Counted from the stretch's first letter, positions 7,879-16,054 are shown. The stretch: 24,077 bases of DNA from Candidatus Omnitrophota bacterium (GCA_017987425.1 JAGNTT010000008.1:4230-28306); one strand, 5' to 3'. Numbers and translations: made by a program. Notes: generated by a model not told the origin, from the letters alone.

Positions 7879-9225
7879 TTATTTCTTTAAGTTATTGGGA
7901 TCCAAGAAGTTTGCGTCCGTGAAAGACAAAACTATCTCCGCTTCAGCGGCTATTTCCCCATCCACCCTTGCCACACCCTTGACGAGTGCGGTGCGTGAAC
8001 GGTCTCGGACAACTTCAACTTCCATGACGAGCTGATCGCCAGGAACCACGACCTTACGAAATTTTATCTTATCAACGGCCATGAAAACCGCTAGTTTACC
8101 ACGATGTTCCGGGTTCGTCAATAAAACAACTCCGGCGGTCTGGGCCATGGCTTCGACCATTAAAACACCGGGCATAATGGGCCTGGTAGGGAAATGCCCC
8201 TGAAAAAAATTATCATTAATCGTCACATTCTTTATACCGACAGCCTTTTTACCCATTTCAAGAGCGACCACTCGATCGACCAAAAGAAAAGGATAACGAT
8301 GAGGAAGGATTTTCATGATCTGCTGAATATCAATTTCTTGACCTTCGGCAAATTCAGGCTGGAAAACAAATCCCCGCGATTCGTATTTCTTTTTCTGTTC
8401 GGCAACTTTCTTCAAAAGCTGACGGTTAAGCGCGTGCCCGCTTTTGGTCGCAAAAATATGCCCCCTGATCGGAAAACCCAACAAAAAAAGATCACCGATG
8501 CAGTCTAGGATTTTATGACGGACAAACTCATCGGGAAAACGAAGCGTGTTATCTAGAACGCCTTCATCCCCAACCACCAGTGTGTTCGTATAATTAGCCC
8601 CCTTGCCCAAACCTTGAGCCCTGAGCTCCTTGGTTTCTTTTTCCAGAACAAATGTACGGCACGGAGCAATCTCGCGTTCGAAGGACTCCTCATTCAAAGT
8701 CAAAGAATAAAACTGGGACTGCAAACCGGGATGATCGTAATTCAATGTATAAGAAATTTTGAAGTCATCCGACGGAGTAATTAAAAGCGATGAACCATTT
8801 TGAGCAACACCGATCGGCTCCTGGATGCTGTAATATTGTTTGGGAGCGTTTTGTTCTTGGATTCCAGCATTCTTAAAAGCTTTAAGATATTCGAGTCCGC
8901 TTCCATCCAGACCGGGAAGCTCATCTCCGTCAATCTCAATAATCAAGTTGTCGATACCGACACCCCACAAAACGCTTGTCAAATGCTCAACCGTCACGAT
9001 TACGACATCGCCATTGCTGATCGCTGTGCAACGGGTTATATTCGGATCAGTAACCACGCATGCTTCGCCTAACTTGATCTCGGGTTTACCGGGCAGATCG
9101 ACACGGACAAATTTAATACCTTCATTTTGACCAGCCGGTTTGAAATGAACGTTCACATGTGTCCCCTTGTGGAGACCGACGCCGCTCAATGTAAATGGTA
9201 TAGATATTGTTCGCTGATTGGTCAT
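7879..9225 (-). CDS. lpxC-fabZ: Fused LpxC deacetylase / FabZ 3-hydroxyacyl-ACP dehydratase
   Basis: 448 aa, two enzymes in one chain. Residues about 1-285 are LpxC, the zinc deacetylase that commits UDP-3-O-acyl-GlcNAc to lipid A. Glu80-His81 (VEHLTS), His237 and Asp241 (RHKILDCIGD) supply the general base and zinc ligands, and His264 (SGH) is the catalytic histidine. Residues about 297-448 are FabZ, which dehydrates 3-hydroxyacyl-ACP; His309 (LPHRYPF) and Glu358 (MPGVLMVEAMAQ) are its catalytic pair. A short linker joins them (about 285-297). The same fusion is known from Bacteroidetes. It lies between lpxD and lpxA, sharing 3-hydroxyacyl-ACP with both. All catalytic residues are intact, so both halves should be active. 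Confidence 0.96.
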   Translation of the reverse strand: MTNQRTISIPFTLSGVGLHKGTHVNVHFKPAGQNEGIKFVRVDLPGKPEIKLGEACVVTDPNITRCTAISNGDVVIVTVEHLTSVLWGVGIDNLIIEIDGDELPGLDGSGLEYLKAFKNAGIQEQNAPKQYYSIQEPIGVAQNGSSLLITPSDDFKISYTLNYDHPGLQSQFYSLTLNEESFEREIAPCRTFVLEKETKELRAQGLGKGANYTNTLVVGDEGVLDNTLRFPDEFVRHKILDCIGDLFLLGFPIRGHIFATKSGHALNRQLLKKVAEQKKKYESRGFVFQPEFAEGQEIDIQQIMKILPHRYPFLLVDRVVALEMGKKAVGIKNVTINDNFFQGHFPTRPIMPGVLMVEAMAQTAGVVLLTNPEHRGKLAVFMAVDKIKFRKVVVPGDQLVMEVEVVRDRSRTALVKGVARVDGEIAAEAEIVLSFTDANFLDPNNLKK

Positions 9226-9234
9226 AATTTTAAA

Positions 9235-10269
9235 TCAAGGCTGCAATTTTTTTTCAAGTTCATCCACGCGCTTTTTTAATTCCTTAATCGTCTTTACATA
9301 TTTAGGAAGAAGCTGGATATGCGCGTTGATTTCCATCATCTTATCAATAGGCCTCGCCGGATAACCGGTGACCTGGATGTTGGCCGGAATAGATTTGGAA
9401 ACGCCGGCTTTGGCTGAAACGATTGCCCCGTCTCCGATTGACAGATGTCCCGCAATCCCCGCCTGTCCGGCAAGAATAGCGCCCTTGCCGATCGTAACAC
9501 TTCCGGAGATGCCCGACTGTGAAATAATGATGCAGTTCTCTCCGATCACAACATTATGAGCGATCTGCACCAGGTTGTCTATTTTGGTGCCTCGCCCGAT
9601 CAATGTTTTGTCAAAACGTGCACGGTCTATGGTGACACAGGAACCGATCTCAACGTCATCTTCGACTACGACCGTGCCCACCTGCGGAATTTTCTGATGC
9701 TTCCCGTCCACCAATATATAACCGAATCCGTCGGAACCAACCACCGTTCCGCTGTGAATAATCACCCTATTGCCGATCGAAATATTTTCCCGGAGAGTAA
9801 CATTGGGGTAAATAAGACAATCCTCTCCCAGCACTGTTTTGTGACCGACATAACTTCCGGCATGGATCGCCGTACCGTCGCCGATGACGACACCCGGTTC
9901 AATAACGGCATAGGGTCCAAGAGCAACATCCTTGCCGATCCGGGCCTCTTTGGCAACAACCGCCGTCGGATGAATGCCTTTCAAGGGTATGGCCAACTCC
10001 TCCACAAAAATGGAGACAATCCTTGAGAACGCCCAAGACGGATTGTCGACCCTTATAAAAGTTTTCCCCGGGACGGACAGATCCCGGGGAATAATCAATG
10101 CTGAAGCTTTTACATCCTGCGCGAGTGCTATATATTTATGGTTTGCGACAAAACTGAGATCACCTTCTTTGGCCTCTTTAAGACCGGAAAAACCCGTGAT
10201 CACAACCGTTTCATCGCCACATAACTCTCCCTCAATAATCTTCGCTATCTCGCCGACAGTTTTTTTCAT
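9235..10269 (-). CDS. lpxD: UDP-3-O-acylglucosamine N-acyltransferase LpxD
   Basis: 344 aa. It adds the N-linked 3-hydroxyacyl chain in the third lipid A step. An N-terminal uridine-binding domain (about 1-100) carries the typical DLSFVANHKY. A long hexapeptide-repeat beta-helix follows, with catalytic His238 in QIAHNVVIG (E. coli His239). The C-terminus is a charged helix (EINAHIQLLPKYVKTIKELK), which in the family helps bind ACP. I use the ATG at 10269; a GTG two codons upstream (10275) is in frame. It sits between skp and lpxC-fabZ with gaps of about 10-20 bp, the usual arrangement in diderms. Confidence 0.96.
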   Translation of the reverse strand: MKKTVGEIAKIIEGELCGDETVVITGFSGLKEAKEGDLSFVANHKYIALAQDVKASALIIPRDLSVPGKTFIRVDNPSWAFSRIVSIFVEELAIPLKGIHPTAVVAKEARIGKDVALGPYAVIEPGVVIGDGTAIHAGSYVGHKTVLGEDCLIYPNVTLRENISIGNRVIIHSGTVVGSDGFGYILVDGKHQKIPQVGTVVVEDDVEIGSCVTIDRARFDKTLIGRGTKIDNLVQIAHNVVIGENCIIISQSGISGSVTIGKGAILAGQAGIAGHLSIGDGAIVSAKAGVSKSIPANIQVTGYPARPIDKMMEINAHIQLLPKYVKTIKELKKRVDELEKKLQP

Positions 10270-10288
10270 ACACACAACATCCAGACTA

Positions 10289-10804
10289 CTAATTGCCCTT
10301 GTAATTATCGTTGAGCAATTTTATGACCGTGTCGGTGATGTTCAACTGCTGATCTCCGTAGATCAAAACACGGTCGTTAAACACCAATGTGAAACCTTCT
10401 TTTTTGGAATAATCGCTGACGATCTTTTCAATCTCAAGCAGGATCTCGCGGACTTTCTCGTCACGCTTTTTGGTCAGGTCCGTGCCTTTGGCGCGGCTGA
10501 AATCCAGAAGGGCCTGCTTTTGCTTGTCGATGTCTTCCTGCATTTTTTGCTTTTCGGCTTCCTTCAGAAGAGCAAGCTTGCTTTGGGCATCGCGGACTTT
10601 TTCAATCATCTTGTTGCGTTCTTCCTGGAAGGCAGTGCTTTCTTTTTCAAGAACAGCGTCATATTCCTTGGTTCTTTTGTATTCATTGAATACACGGCTT
10701 AGATCGACGAAGCCGATCTTGCCGTCAAAAGGTTTCGCATGAACAGGAGCAACAGACAACAACGTAAACATAACCAATATGCTAAAAATCCTTAAAACTT
10801 TCAC
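10289..10804 (-). CDS. skp: Periplasmic OMP chaperone, Skp/OmpH family
   Basis: 171 aa. Skp holds unfolded outer-membrane proteins in the periplasm on their way to BamA. A clear signal peptide spans residues 1 to about 23 (hydrophobic LVMFTLLSV, then VHA before cleavage). The mature part begins with KIGFVDLSRVF, an OmpH hallmark, followed by a long charged coiled coil (about 45-120), the 'tentacle' arms, and a C-terminal beta strand region. The start is GTG at 10804, fixed by a perfect AAGGAGG at 10811-10817 six bases upstream. Position between bamA and lpxD is conserved in many diderms. Confidence 0.93.
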   Translation of the reverse strand: MKVLRIFSILVMFTLLSVAPVHAKPFDGKIGFVDLSRVFNEYKRTKEYDAVLEKESTAFQEERNKMIEKVRDAQSKLALLKEAEKQKMQEDIDKQKQALLDFSRAKGTDLTKKRDEKVREILLEIEKIVSDYSKKEGFTLVFNDRVLIYGDQQLNITDTVIKLLNDNYKGN

Positions 10805-10810
10805 CTTACC

Positions 10811-10817
10811 CCTCCTT
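10811..10817 (-). promoter_or_regulatory. Strong ribosome-binding site deciding the GTG start of skp
   Basis: AAGGAGG on the minus strand, six bases before the GTG at 10804. No ATG offers a competing start for a product with a complete signal peptide. Confidence 0.8.
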
Positions 10818-10884
10818 GTTTAAACTGAATTTATAGTTTAGTTAGACTGAGATTTATGTCGGATGCCTAAATCAAAACGAGAGT

Positions 10885-13344
10885 TTAAAAACCGCGGCTG
10901 ACGCTGAAGTAGAACTTACCGCTGCGGGATTCCTCACCCGGTTCATCATTTAACGGATAACCATAATCCAGATTGACGGGTCCGATAGGAGTTTTAACTC
11001 TTAAACCAAAACCTGCCCCCGACTTGAAGTCTCCGGCTCCGAAATCGCTCGCGCGGGCCCAGACATTACCCACATCAAAGAACGCAGCCACTTTGATGAT
11101 CTCGATAATCGGGATCGTATATTCGATATTTCCGACGAGCATAGCCTCACCGCCGATAGGATCGTTGGTAATGGAATCCAACGGGCCGACCTTGCGTTCA
11201 TTATACCCGCGAATAGTACGAGAACCGCCGGCAAAGAAACGTTCAAAGATAGGAACTTTATCTGAATCTCCGTACGGCTTAACCACGCCGGCCCTGCCGC
11301 GCAACTCCAAGACCGTTCCGGTGGAACGGATCTTAACCGGCACATAATAACTTCCCTTGGTCTGGAAGCGCCAAAAATCTTTGTCACCCGCCAGAGGCCC
11401 GCCCGCCACATCGAAACCATTGCTTAAAACCCAGCCCTTGGTCGGGTTATACACGCTGTCCGTGTAATCATGGGTGAGCGAAAAGCCCATGGTGCTGACA
11501 GTGTTCTTTCCTTCTTCGGCAGCAAGGTCAGCAGACACGTTCGAATCCATGTTGCTGATTTTGATATTCTGAAGATTATAGGATACCCCGGCCGAAATAT
11601 ATTCAGAGATCTGTTTGCCCAAGCGCAATGTGCCACCGATGCGTTTTTCGTCATAAGCATAACCGACATCGCGTTCTTTGTCACGCTGTAAATGATAGGC
11701 GTCGAAACCTCCGGAAATCGGATAATCGAAGAGCCACGGTTCGGTGAAACTCAGCTGAAGGTTGCGGCGTGTGGAACCGGCTTCCGCGCGCAGCAGGAGA
11801 TCCTGACCGCCGCCGGTAAATCTCGGCCAGTTCGTGATGTCGAAATTTTTCTGTTCGATTTCAACGAACCCGACCAACTGATCAACAGTGCTGTAGCCGC
11901 CGCCGAAGCTGAAGCTTCCGGTCTTGGCTTCCTTAACCTGCACGATGAGGTTTTTCATCTCGGGATTTTTGGTATCCTCGATATCGAAACCGACATCCTC
12001 GAAATATCCTAAGTTGCGCAGACGTTCTTTGCTGCGGCGAAGTTTCTTTCCGTCGAACTGATCGCCGGGATACATACGTAATTCACGGCGGATAACAATG
12101 TCGCGCGTATTCGTATTCCCTTGTACTTTAATTTTGTCAATATAGGCCAACCCGCCTTCGACAATGTCGAGACGCACGTCTACGCGGCCGTTCTCGTTAT
12201 TAAGAGAAGTCGATTCGTTGACTTTCGCAAAAATACGTCCAATGTCGAAATACATGGTCTGGATGCTGTTGACATCTTCATCCAGCTTAGCGCGGCTGAA
12301 AATGTTGCCAGGCTTGATGGTGGTCATCGCGGCCTTGACTTCATGTTCGGTGGCGATTGAATTGCCCGCAATAATTAAATCACCCACATAATATCTCTTG
12401 CCTTCTTCGAGGGTAATATTGATAACCACCCGGCCTTGATTTAAATAATCGACCGTGTAATTCGCCTTGGCATCGATATAACCGTTTTGTTCATAAAACG
12501 CCTTGACGCGGTCCATGTCTTCTTCCAGAACATCTTCCTTCAAATGACCGGAATTGAAGAGCCATGCGCGGCGCGATTTAATGACACGGATGATCTTGCG
12601 GTCGGAATACGCGATATTCCCGAGTATGTTGATGGTCTTGACCTTGACACGGTAACCTTCCCGTACGATGAAATGCAGACTCGTCTTGTTGGTTGTTTCA
12701 TCGTTAAAGGTTTCCACCTCTACCTTGGCTTGGCTCAAACCTTTTTTGGCATACATTTCCTGGATCGTATTGATGTCATCTTTAAGAGATTTGTTATCGA
12801 GGAATTTGCCTTTTTTAGTTTTCATCTTGGTTTCCAAAGAGCGTTTGTTGAAGTAACGCAGTTTGGAAAATGTAATCTCTTCGACAATAGGTTTTTCCAC
12901 CAGATTGATGATGACCTTGTATCCGCCATCTTCTTCTTTTTTGTCCACTTTGACATCGAAAAAGTAACCGGTGTTGTAAAGTCTTTTCAGGTCATCGCTG
13001 ATGACATTTTCAATGTATGCCTGACCGACTCTGGTTTTAATTTTGGAAAGGATTGCAGCGACGCCGATGGATTTATTGCCGATGACTTCAATCCCTTTGA
13101 CCACCTTGGATTGTGCGTCCAAAGGTGCAGGAGCGGACTCTTCTTCAACGGCCGTTAAATCTTCATCCGGAACAACATCCGCATCAGGCGCAGCTTCATT
13201 AAGTTGGGATGGTTCGACGGCTTCCTGAGTCTCCGTAGAGGAAACCGGTTCCGTCGTGCTTTCCTCGGCCCTGACAATACCGGAAGAAAAAACGAACAGT
13301 ACTAATAATAGAAATGTAAGAGATTTGAGAGATGAAATTTTCAT
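10885..13344 (-). CDS. bamA: Outer-membrane protein assembly factor BamA
   Basis: 819 aa outer-membrane protein that inserts beta-barrel proteins. Order: signal peptide (1-26), an acidic Pro/Glu/Ala-rich linker (about 27-78), five POTRA domains (about 80-475), then a 16-strand barrel ending in Phe (SVSRGF), the usual aromatic beta-signal. The lid-loop motif is present as TIRGYNERKVGP. I start at the ATG at 13344. The longer frame to a GTG at 13389 begins inside the promoter spacer, upstream of the predicted RNA start, and would bury the signal peptide. The leader is then only about 18 nt and lacks an obvious Shine-Dalgarno. It opens the bamA-skp-lpxD-lpxC/fabZ-lpxA-lpxI unit. Confidence 0.96.
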   Translation of the reverse strand: MKISSLKSLTFLLLVLFVFSSGIVRAEESTTEPVSSTETQEAVEPSQLNEAAPDADVVPDEDLTAVEEESAPAPLDAQSKVVKGIEVIGNKSIGVAAILSKIKTRVGQAYIENVISDDLKRLYNTGYFFDVKVDKKEEDGGYKVIINLVEKPIVEEITFSKLRYFNKRSLETKMKTKKGKFLDNKSLKDDINTIQEMYAKKGLSQAKVEVETFNDETTNKTSLHFIVREGYRVKVKTINILGNIAYSDRKIIRVIKSRRAWLFNSGHLKEDVLEEDMDRVKAFYEQNGYIDAKANYTVDYLNQGRVVINITLEEGKRYYVGDLIIAGNSIATEHEVKAAMTTIKPGNIFSRAKLDEDVNSIQTMYFDIGRIFAKVNESTSLNNENGRVDVRLDIVEGGLAYIDKIKVQGNTNTRDIVIRRELRMYPGDQFDGKKLRRSKERLRNLGYFEDVGFDIEDTKNPEMKNLIVQVKEAKTGSFSFGGGYSTVDQLVGFVEIEQKNFDITNWPRFTGGGQDLLLRAEAGSTRRNLQLSFTEPWLFDYPISGGFDAYHLQRDKERDVGYAYDEKRIGGTLRLGKQISEYISAGVSYNLQNIKISNMDSNVSADLAAEEGKNTVSTMGFSLTHDYTDSVYNPTKGWVLSNGFDVAGGPLAGDKDFWRFQTKGSYYVPVKIRSTGTVLELRGRAGVVKPYGDSDKVPIFERFFAGGSRTIRGYNERKVGPLDSITNDPIGGEAMLVGNIEYTIPIIEIIKVAAFFDVGNVWARASDFGAGDFKSGAGFGLRVKTPIGPVNLDYGYPLNDEPGEESRSGKFYFSVSRGF

Positions 13345-13368
13345 GCGAATGATGACCAATTGAGTTTG

Positions 13369-13397
13369 ATTATAGTTAGGTGAAAACACCGTGTCAA
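13369..13397 (-). promoter_or_regulatory. Consensus sigma-70 promoter of bamA-lpx unit
   Basis: On the minus strand, TTGACA (13392-13397) and TATAAT (13369-13374) are separated by exactly 17 bp, between the dnaB stop and the bamA start. The predicted RNA start near 13362 leaves a leader of about 18 nt. It is identical in both hexamers and in spacing to the lysS promoter. Confidence 0.85.
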
Positions 13398-13422
13398 TCT
13401 AAGATACAATTTTTTTAGATAG

Positions 13423-14763
13423 TTATACCTCTTGATGGGCTGTTTCGAGATTGGCAAATTTGACAAACTCTTTAAAGAACTTGAGTTTGACAGTTCCAAC
13501 GGGCCCGTTGCGCTGCTTGGCGATAATGATGTCGGCGATGCCGCGATTCTCGTCGGTGGGCGTGTAATATTCCTCGCGCATCAAAAGCACGACGACGTCG
13601 GCGTCCTGCTCGATGGCGCCGGATTCGCGCAAGTCCGACAGCTGTGGGCGATGGTCCGTACGGCTCTCGACCGCGCGCGACAGCTGGCTGATGGCGATGA
13701 TCGGCAGCTGCAATTCGCGGGCAAGCGCTTTGAGCGATCGTGAAATTTCCGAGATCTCCTGCTGACGGCTTTCGCTGCGGCTGGAACCGCGCATGAGCTG
13801 CAGGTAATCCAAAACTAATAGCTGAATATTATGACTTGCCTTGAGACGCCTGGCCTTGGCGCGCAATTCCAAAACGCTGATCGCCGGAGTGTCGTCTATA
13901 AAAAACGGAACGTTGGAAAGTTTGCTGGCGGCCTTCGTCAGCATCGGCCATTCCGACGGAGAAAGAAATCCTGTGCGGACTCTATGCGCATCGACGCCGG
14001 CCTGCGAACAAAGCATACGCTGCACCAGCGATTCTTTTGACATTTCCAGCGAGAAGAAAGCGACCGGAATCTTTTGATCGATCGCAGCATGCTCGGCGAT
14101 AGAGGCCGCGAAAGCGCTTTTGCCCATCGAAGGTCTCGCGGCCACAATGATGAGATCGGACTTCTGGAGCCCGGATGTCATTTCATCAAATTTAGAAAAT
14201 CCCGTCGGAACACCGGTGACGCTCTGCTTCTTTCTGTAAAGATTGTCGATGACTTCCATCGTCTCTTTAAGAATGTCTTTGATGTGCGCGGCTTCCTGTT
14301 TCTGGCGCGCCGTCGCAATTTCAAAAATGAGCTGCTCGGCGGAATCGACAAGCTCCTCGACATTCACACCTTTTTCATAACTGCGGCTGATGATTTCCGT
14401 CGCGTTCTTGATAAGTTTACGCTGAACGCCTTTTTCTTTGACGATATTGGCATAGTGACGGATGTTTGCGGCGGACGGAACCTGGTCGACGAGCCGCGAC
14501 AGATAGGACGCCCCTCCGACCGCATCCATCAACCCTTGAGTTTTCAACTGGTCGGAAAGAGTTATAAAGTCTACGTTTTTACGATTGGAATACAGATCGA
14601 TAATGGCGGAAAAAATTTTCTGGTGGGAGGTTTCGTAAAAATAAGAGCTATCGATGTGCTCTATAGCCACACCGATAGCTTCGTCGTCGATCATCATCGC
14701 CCCAAGAACCGCGCGTTCAGCCTCGGTATTCTGAGGAGGGACTCTTATTTCTTCGTCACCCAT
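13423..14763 (-). CDS. dnaB: Replicative DNA helicase DnaB
   Basis: 446 aa hexameric helicase that unwinds DNA at the replication fork. The N-terminal domain (about 7-110) starts with the typical PPQNTEAERAVLGAMM. After a linker helix comes the RecA-like ATPase domain, with Walker A ARPSMGKSA (209-217), the SLEMS stretch (238-242), the Walker B region LLVLDYLQLM, and the C-terminal AKQRNGP/FFKEF end. No intein interrupts it, although dnaB is a common intein site. The ATG at 14763 lies inside the 3' end of rplI, a 19-bp overlap in another frame, preceded by a GGGA about 10 bases upstream. It is last in the rpsF-ssb-rpsR-rplI-dnaB cluster. Confidence 0.97.
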   Translation of the reverse strand: MGDEEIRVPPQNTEAERAVLGAMMIDDEAIGVAIEHIDSSYFYETSHQKIFSAIIDLYSNRKNVDFITLSDQLKTQGLMDAVGGASYLSRLVDQVPSAANIRHYANIVKEKGVQRKLIKNATEIISRSYEKGVNVEELVDSAEQLIFEIATARQKQEAAHIKDILKETMEVIDNLYRKKQSVTGVPTGFSKFDEMTSGLQKSDLIIVAARPSMGKSAFAASIAEHAAIDQKIPVAFFSLEMSKESLVQRMLCSQAGVDAHRVRTGFLSPSEWPMLTKAASKLSNVPFFIDDTPAISVLELRAKARRLKASHNIQLLVLDYLQLMRGSSRSESRQQEISEISRSLKALARELQLPIIAISQLSRAVESRTDHRPQLSDLRESGAIEQDADVVVLLMREEYYTPTDENRGIADIIIAKQRNGPVGTVKLKFFKEFVKFANLETAHQEV

Positions 14764-15188
14764 AATCGGAATTTCCCTTTAACCTCTGGATGGAGATTGA
14801 TCCCGATTTCAAAAATACCTAATTCTTCGACAGGCTTCTCGATAACCAACTGGCTGCGTTCGAATGAATATCCTTCCTGTTCCAAACCTTTGAGGATATC
14901 CGTTTCGTTCACGGCACCGTACAATTTTTCAAGATCGTTGACTTCTACGGCAATTGTGATGGACACTTTGCTGACTCTATCGGCCAATGCCTGCGCGTCT
15001 TTTTTACGTTCCTGATAAAGTGCTTCTTCTTTGGCCTTTAACTGGGCAATTTTTCTAACATTACCCGGAGTGGCGGGAACACCCAGCTGATGAGGCAAAA
15101 GATAATTCCGGGCAAACCCGTCCTTAACCTTGACCACATCGCCGACGCGTCCTAATTTATCGATGGTTTTAGAAAGAATGATTTCCAT
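14745..15188 (-). CDS. rplI: 50S ribosomal protein bL9
   Basis: 147 aa, full family length. bL9 binds 23S rRNA near the L1 stalk. The N-terminal domain has the family signature GDVVKVKDGFARNYLLP (about 16-32), followed by a long connecting helix rich in Ala/Lys/Glu (about 40-75) and a C-terminal domain ending VKGKFRLWVTKK. The ATG at 15188 lies three bases after the rpsR stop, with AAGGA upstream. Its end overlaps dnaB by 19 bp. Confidence 0.97.
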   Translation of the reverse strand: MEIILSKTIDKLGRVGDVVKVKDGFARNYLLPHQLGVPATPGNVRKIAQLKAKEEALYQERKKDAQALADRVSKVSITIAVEVNDLEKLYGAVNETDILKGLEQEGYSFERSQLVIEKPVEELGIFEIGINLHPEVKGKFRLWVTKK

Positions 15189-15191
15189 GAC

Positions 15192-15533
15192 TTATTTCCT
15201 TTTTGCTGAACCTACGGATAAAAGGCCCAAGAAACGGGCACGCTTAATTGCGAGACTTACGGCTCTCTGTTCTTTGGCAGAGATGCCACTGAATCGGCGG
15301 GAAACCATCTTGCCGCGCTCCGTCACAAACTTTTGAAGCAGAGTGACGTTTTTGTATTCGATCGATTCAAGGCTGGTGATCTGAAACCGGGCGCCGCGGG
15401 ACATCCGGCGATCCATTCCGCCGCGATCAAAACCGCCGCGATCATCATCACGGTTGCGGTCATGGGAACCTCTACCACGACCTCCGCCTCTACCTTCTGA
15501 AAATTTACTACGTCCGAACTTTCTTTCTTCCAA
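15192..15533 (-). CDS. rpsR: 30S ribosomal protein bS18 with RG-rich N-terminal extension
   Basis: 113 aa, about 40 longer than the usual 75. Residues about 50-110 are the conserved bS18 core (IEYKNVTLLQKFVTERGK, then RRFSGISAKEQR and IKRARFLGLL), which pairs with bS6 on the 30S platform. Residues 1 to about 47 are a low-complexity extension rich in Arg, Gly and Asp (GRGGGRGRG, DDDRGGFDRGG), like RGG-type RNA-binding tails. The start is TTG at 15533, supported by AAGGAGG at 15539-15545 five bases upstream. The internal ATG codons (residues 40 and 44) would give a normal-length protein, but I see no comparable ribosome-binding site before them. Confidence 0.94.
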   Translation of the reverse strand: MEERKFGRSKFSEGRGGGRGRGSHDRNRDDDRGGFDRGGMDRRMSRGARFQITSLESIEYKNVTLLQKFVTERGKMVSRRFSGISAKEQRAVSLAIKRARFLGLLSVGSAKRK

Positions 15534-15538
15534 TGCAT

Positions 15539-15545
15539 CCTCCTT
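15539..15545 (-). promoter_or_regulatory. Strong ribosome-binding site selecting the TTG start of rpsR
   Basis: AAGGAGG on the minus strand, five bases before TTG at 15533. An ATG at 15538 directly abuts it (spacing too short) and is in another frame, which does not encode bS18. Confidence 0.75.
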
Positions 15546-15607
15546 GATTAACTCGTCAAGCGCGTGATTTCAATCAACGCTTATCTTTTATAACTTAGCC
15601 GTTACTA

Positions 15608-16054
15608 TTATTCTTCCCAGGCAATATCATCGGGACTGATGACATCATCCGATGCATCGCCGCCCGACGGGCTTTTAGCGGCCGCAACTTCCGGAACAGC
15701 CTCGCCTGAGCCTTCCATTCCCTTCGGTCCGCCTAAAAACTGAATGCGTTCGGCGCGCACATCGATGGTGCTGCGCTTCTGCTTGTCCGTAGTTTCCCAC
15801 GAACGCGACTGCAGAATTCCTTCCACAAAAATCTGGCGGCCCTTCTGCAGATACTGATTACAAATTTCTGCCTGCTTGTCCCAGGCGGTCACTGTCACGA
15901 AACATGTGTCTTCTTTAAGTTCGCCTGTTCTGTCTTTAAATCTGCGGTTGACGGCTATGCGCAAATTGGTCACGGCCGTACCGTTTGGGGTGTAACGTAA
16001 TTCCGGATCTTTAGTCAGATTGCCGATCAGCAATACTTTGTTTAGGCTCGCCAT
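15608..16054 (-). CDS. ssb: Single-stranded DNA-binding protein SSB
   Basis: 148 aa. The OB-fold (about 1-108) is typical: NKVLLIGNLTKDPELRYTPN at the start, then VTAWDKQAEICNQYLQKGRQ and the EGILQSRSWE strand. A short flexible linker of about 25 residues is followed by an acidic end, SDDVISPDDIAWEE. The usual SSB tip ends in a conserved DDDIPF-type hydrophobic pair that docks repair and replication partners. Here Asp-Asp-Ile is kept, but the terminal Pro-Phe is replaced by Ala-Trp followed by two Glu. The ATG at 16054 has an AAGG eight bases upstream. Position between rpsF and rpsR is the standard one. Confidence 0.96.
   Translation of the reverse strand: MASLNKVLLIGNLTKDPELRYTPNGTAVTNLRIAVNRRFKDRTGELKEDTCFVTVTAWDKQAEICNQYLQKGRQIFVEGILQSRSWETTDKQKRSTIDVRAERIQFLGGPKGMEGSGEAVPEVAAAKSPSGGDASDDVISPDDIAWEE

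Noticed and set aside
13423..14763. Intein in dnaB
   Set aside because: The ATPase motifs are contiguous and the protein has normal intein-free length.
14074..15015. 313-aa plus-strand open frame opposite dnaB and rplI
   Set aside because: It lies entirely antisense to two unmistakable genes, has no recognisable domain and no promoter or ribosome-binding site. It is a mirror effect of the dnaB/rplI codon use.
15541..15585. Inverted TTGATT/AATCAA pair in the ssb-rpsR gap
   Set aside because: Only six bases per arm with a long spacer and no T-tract; expected by chance in AT-rich sequence.
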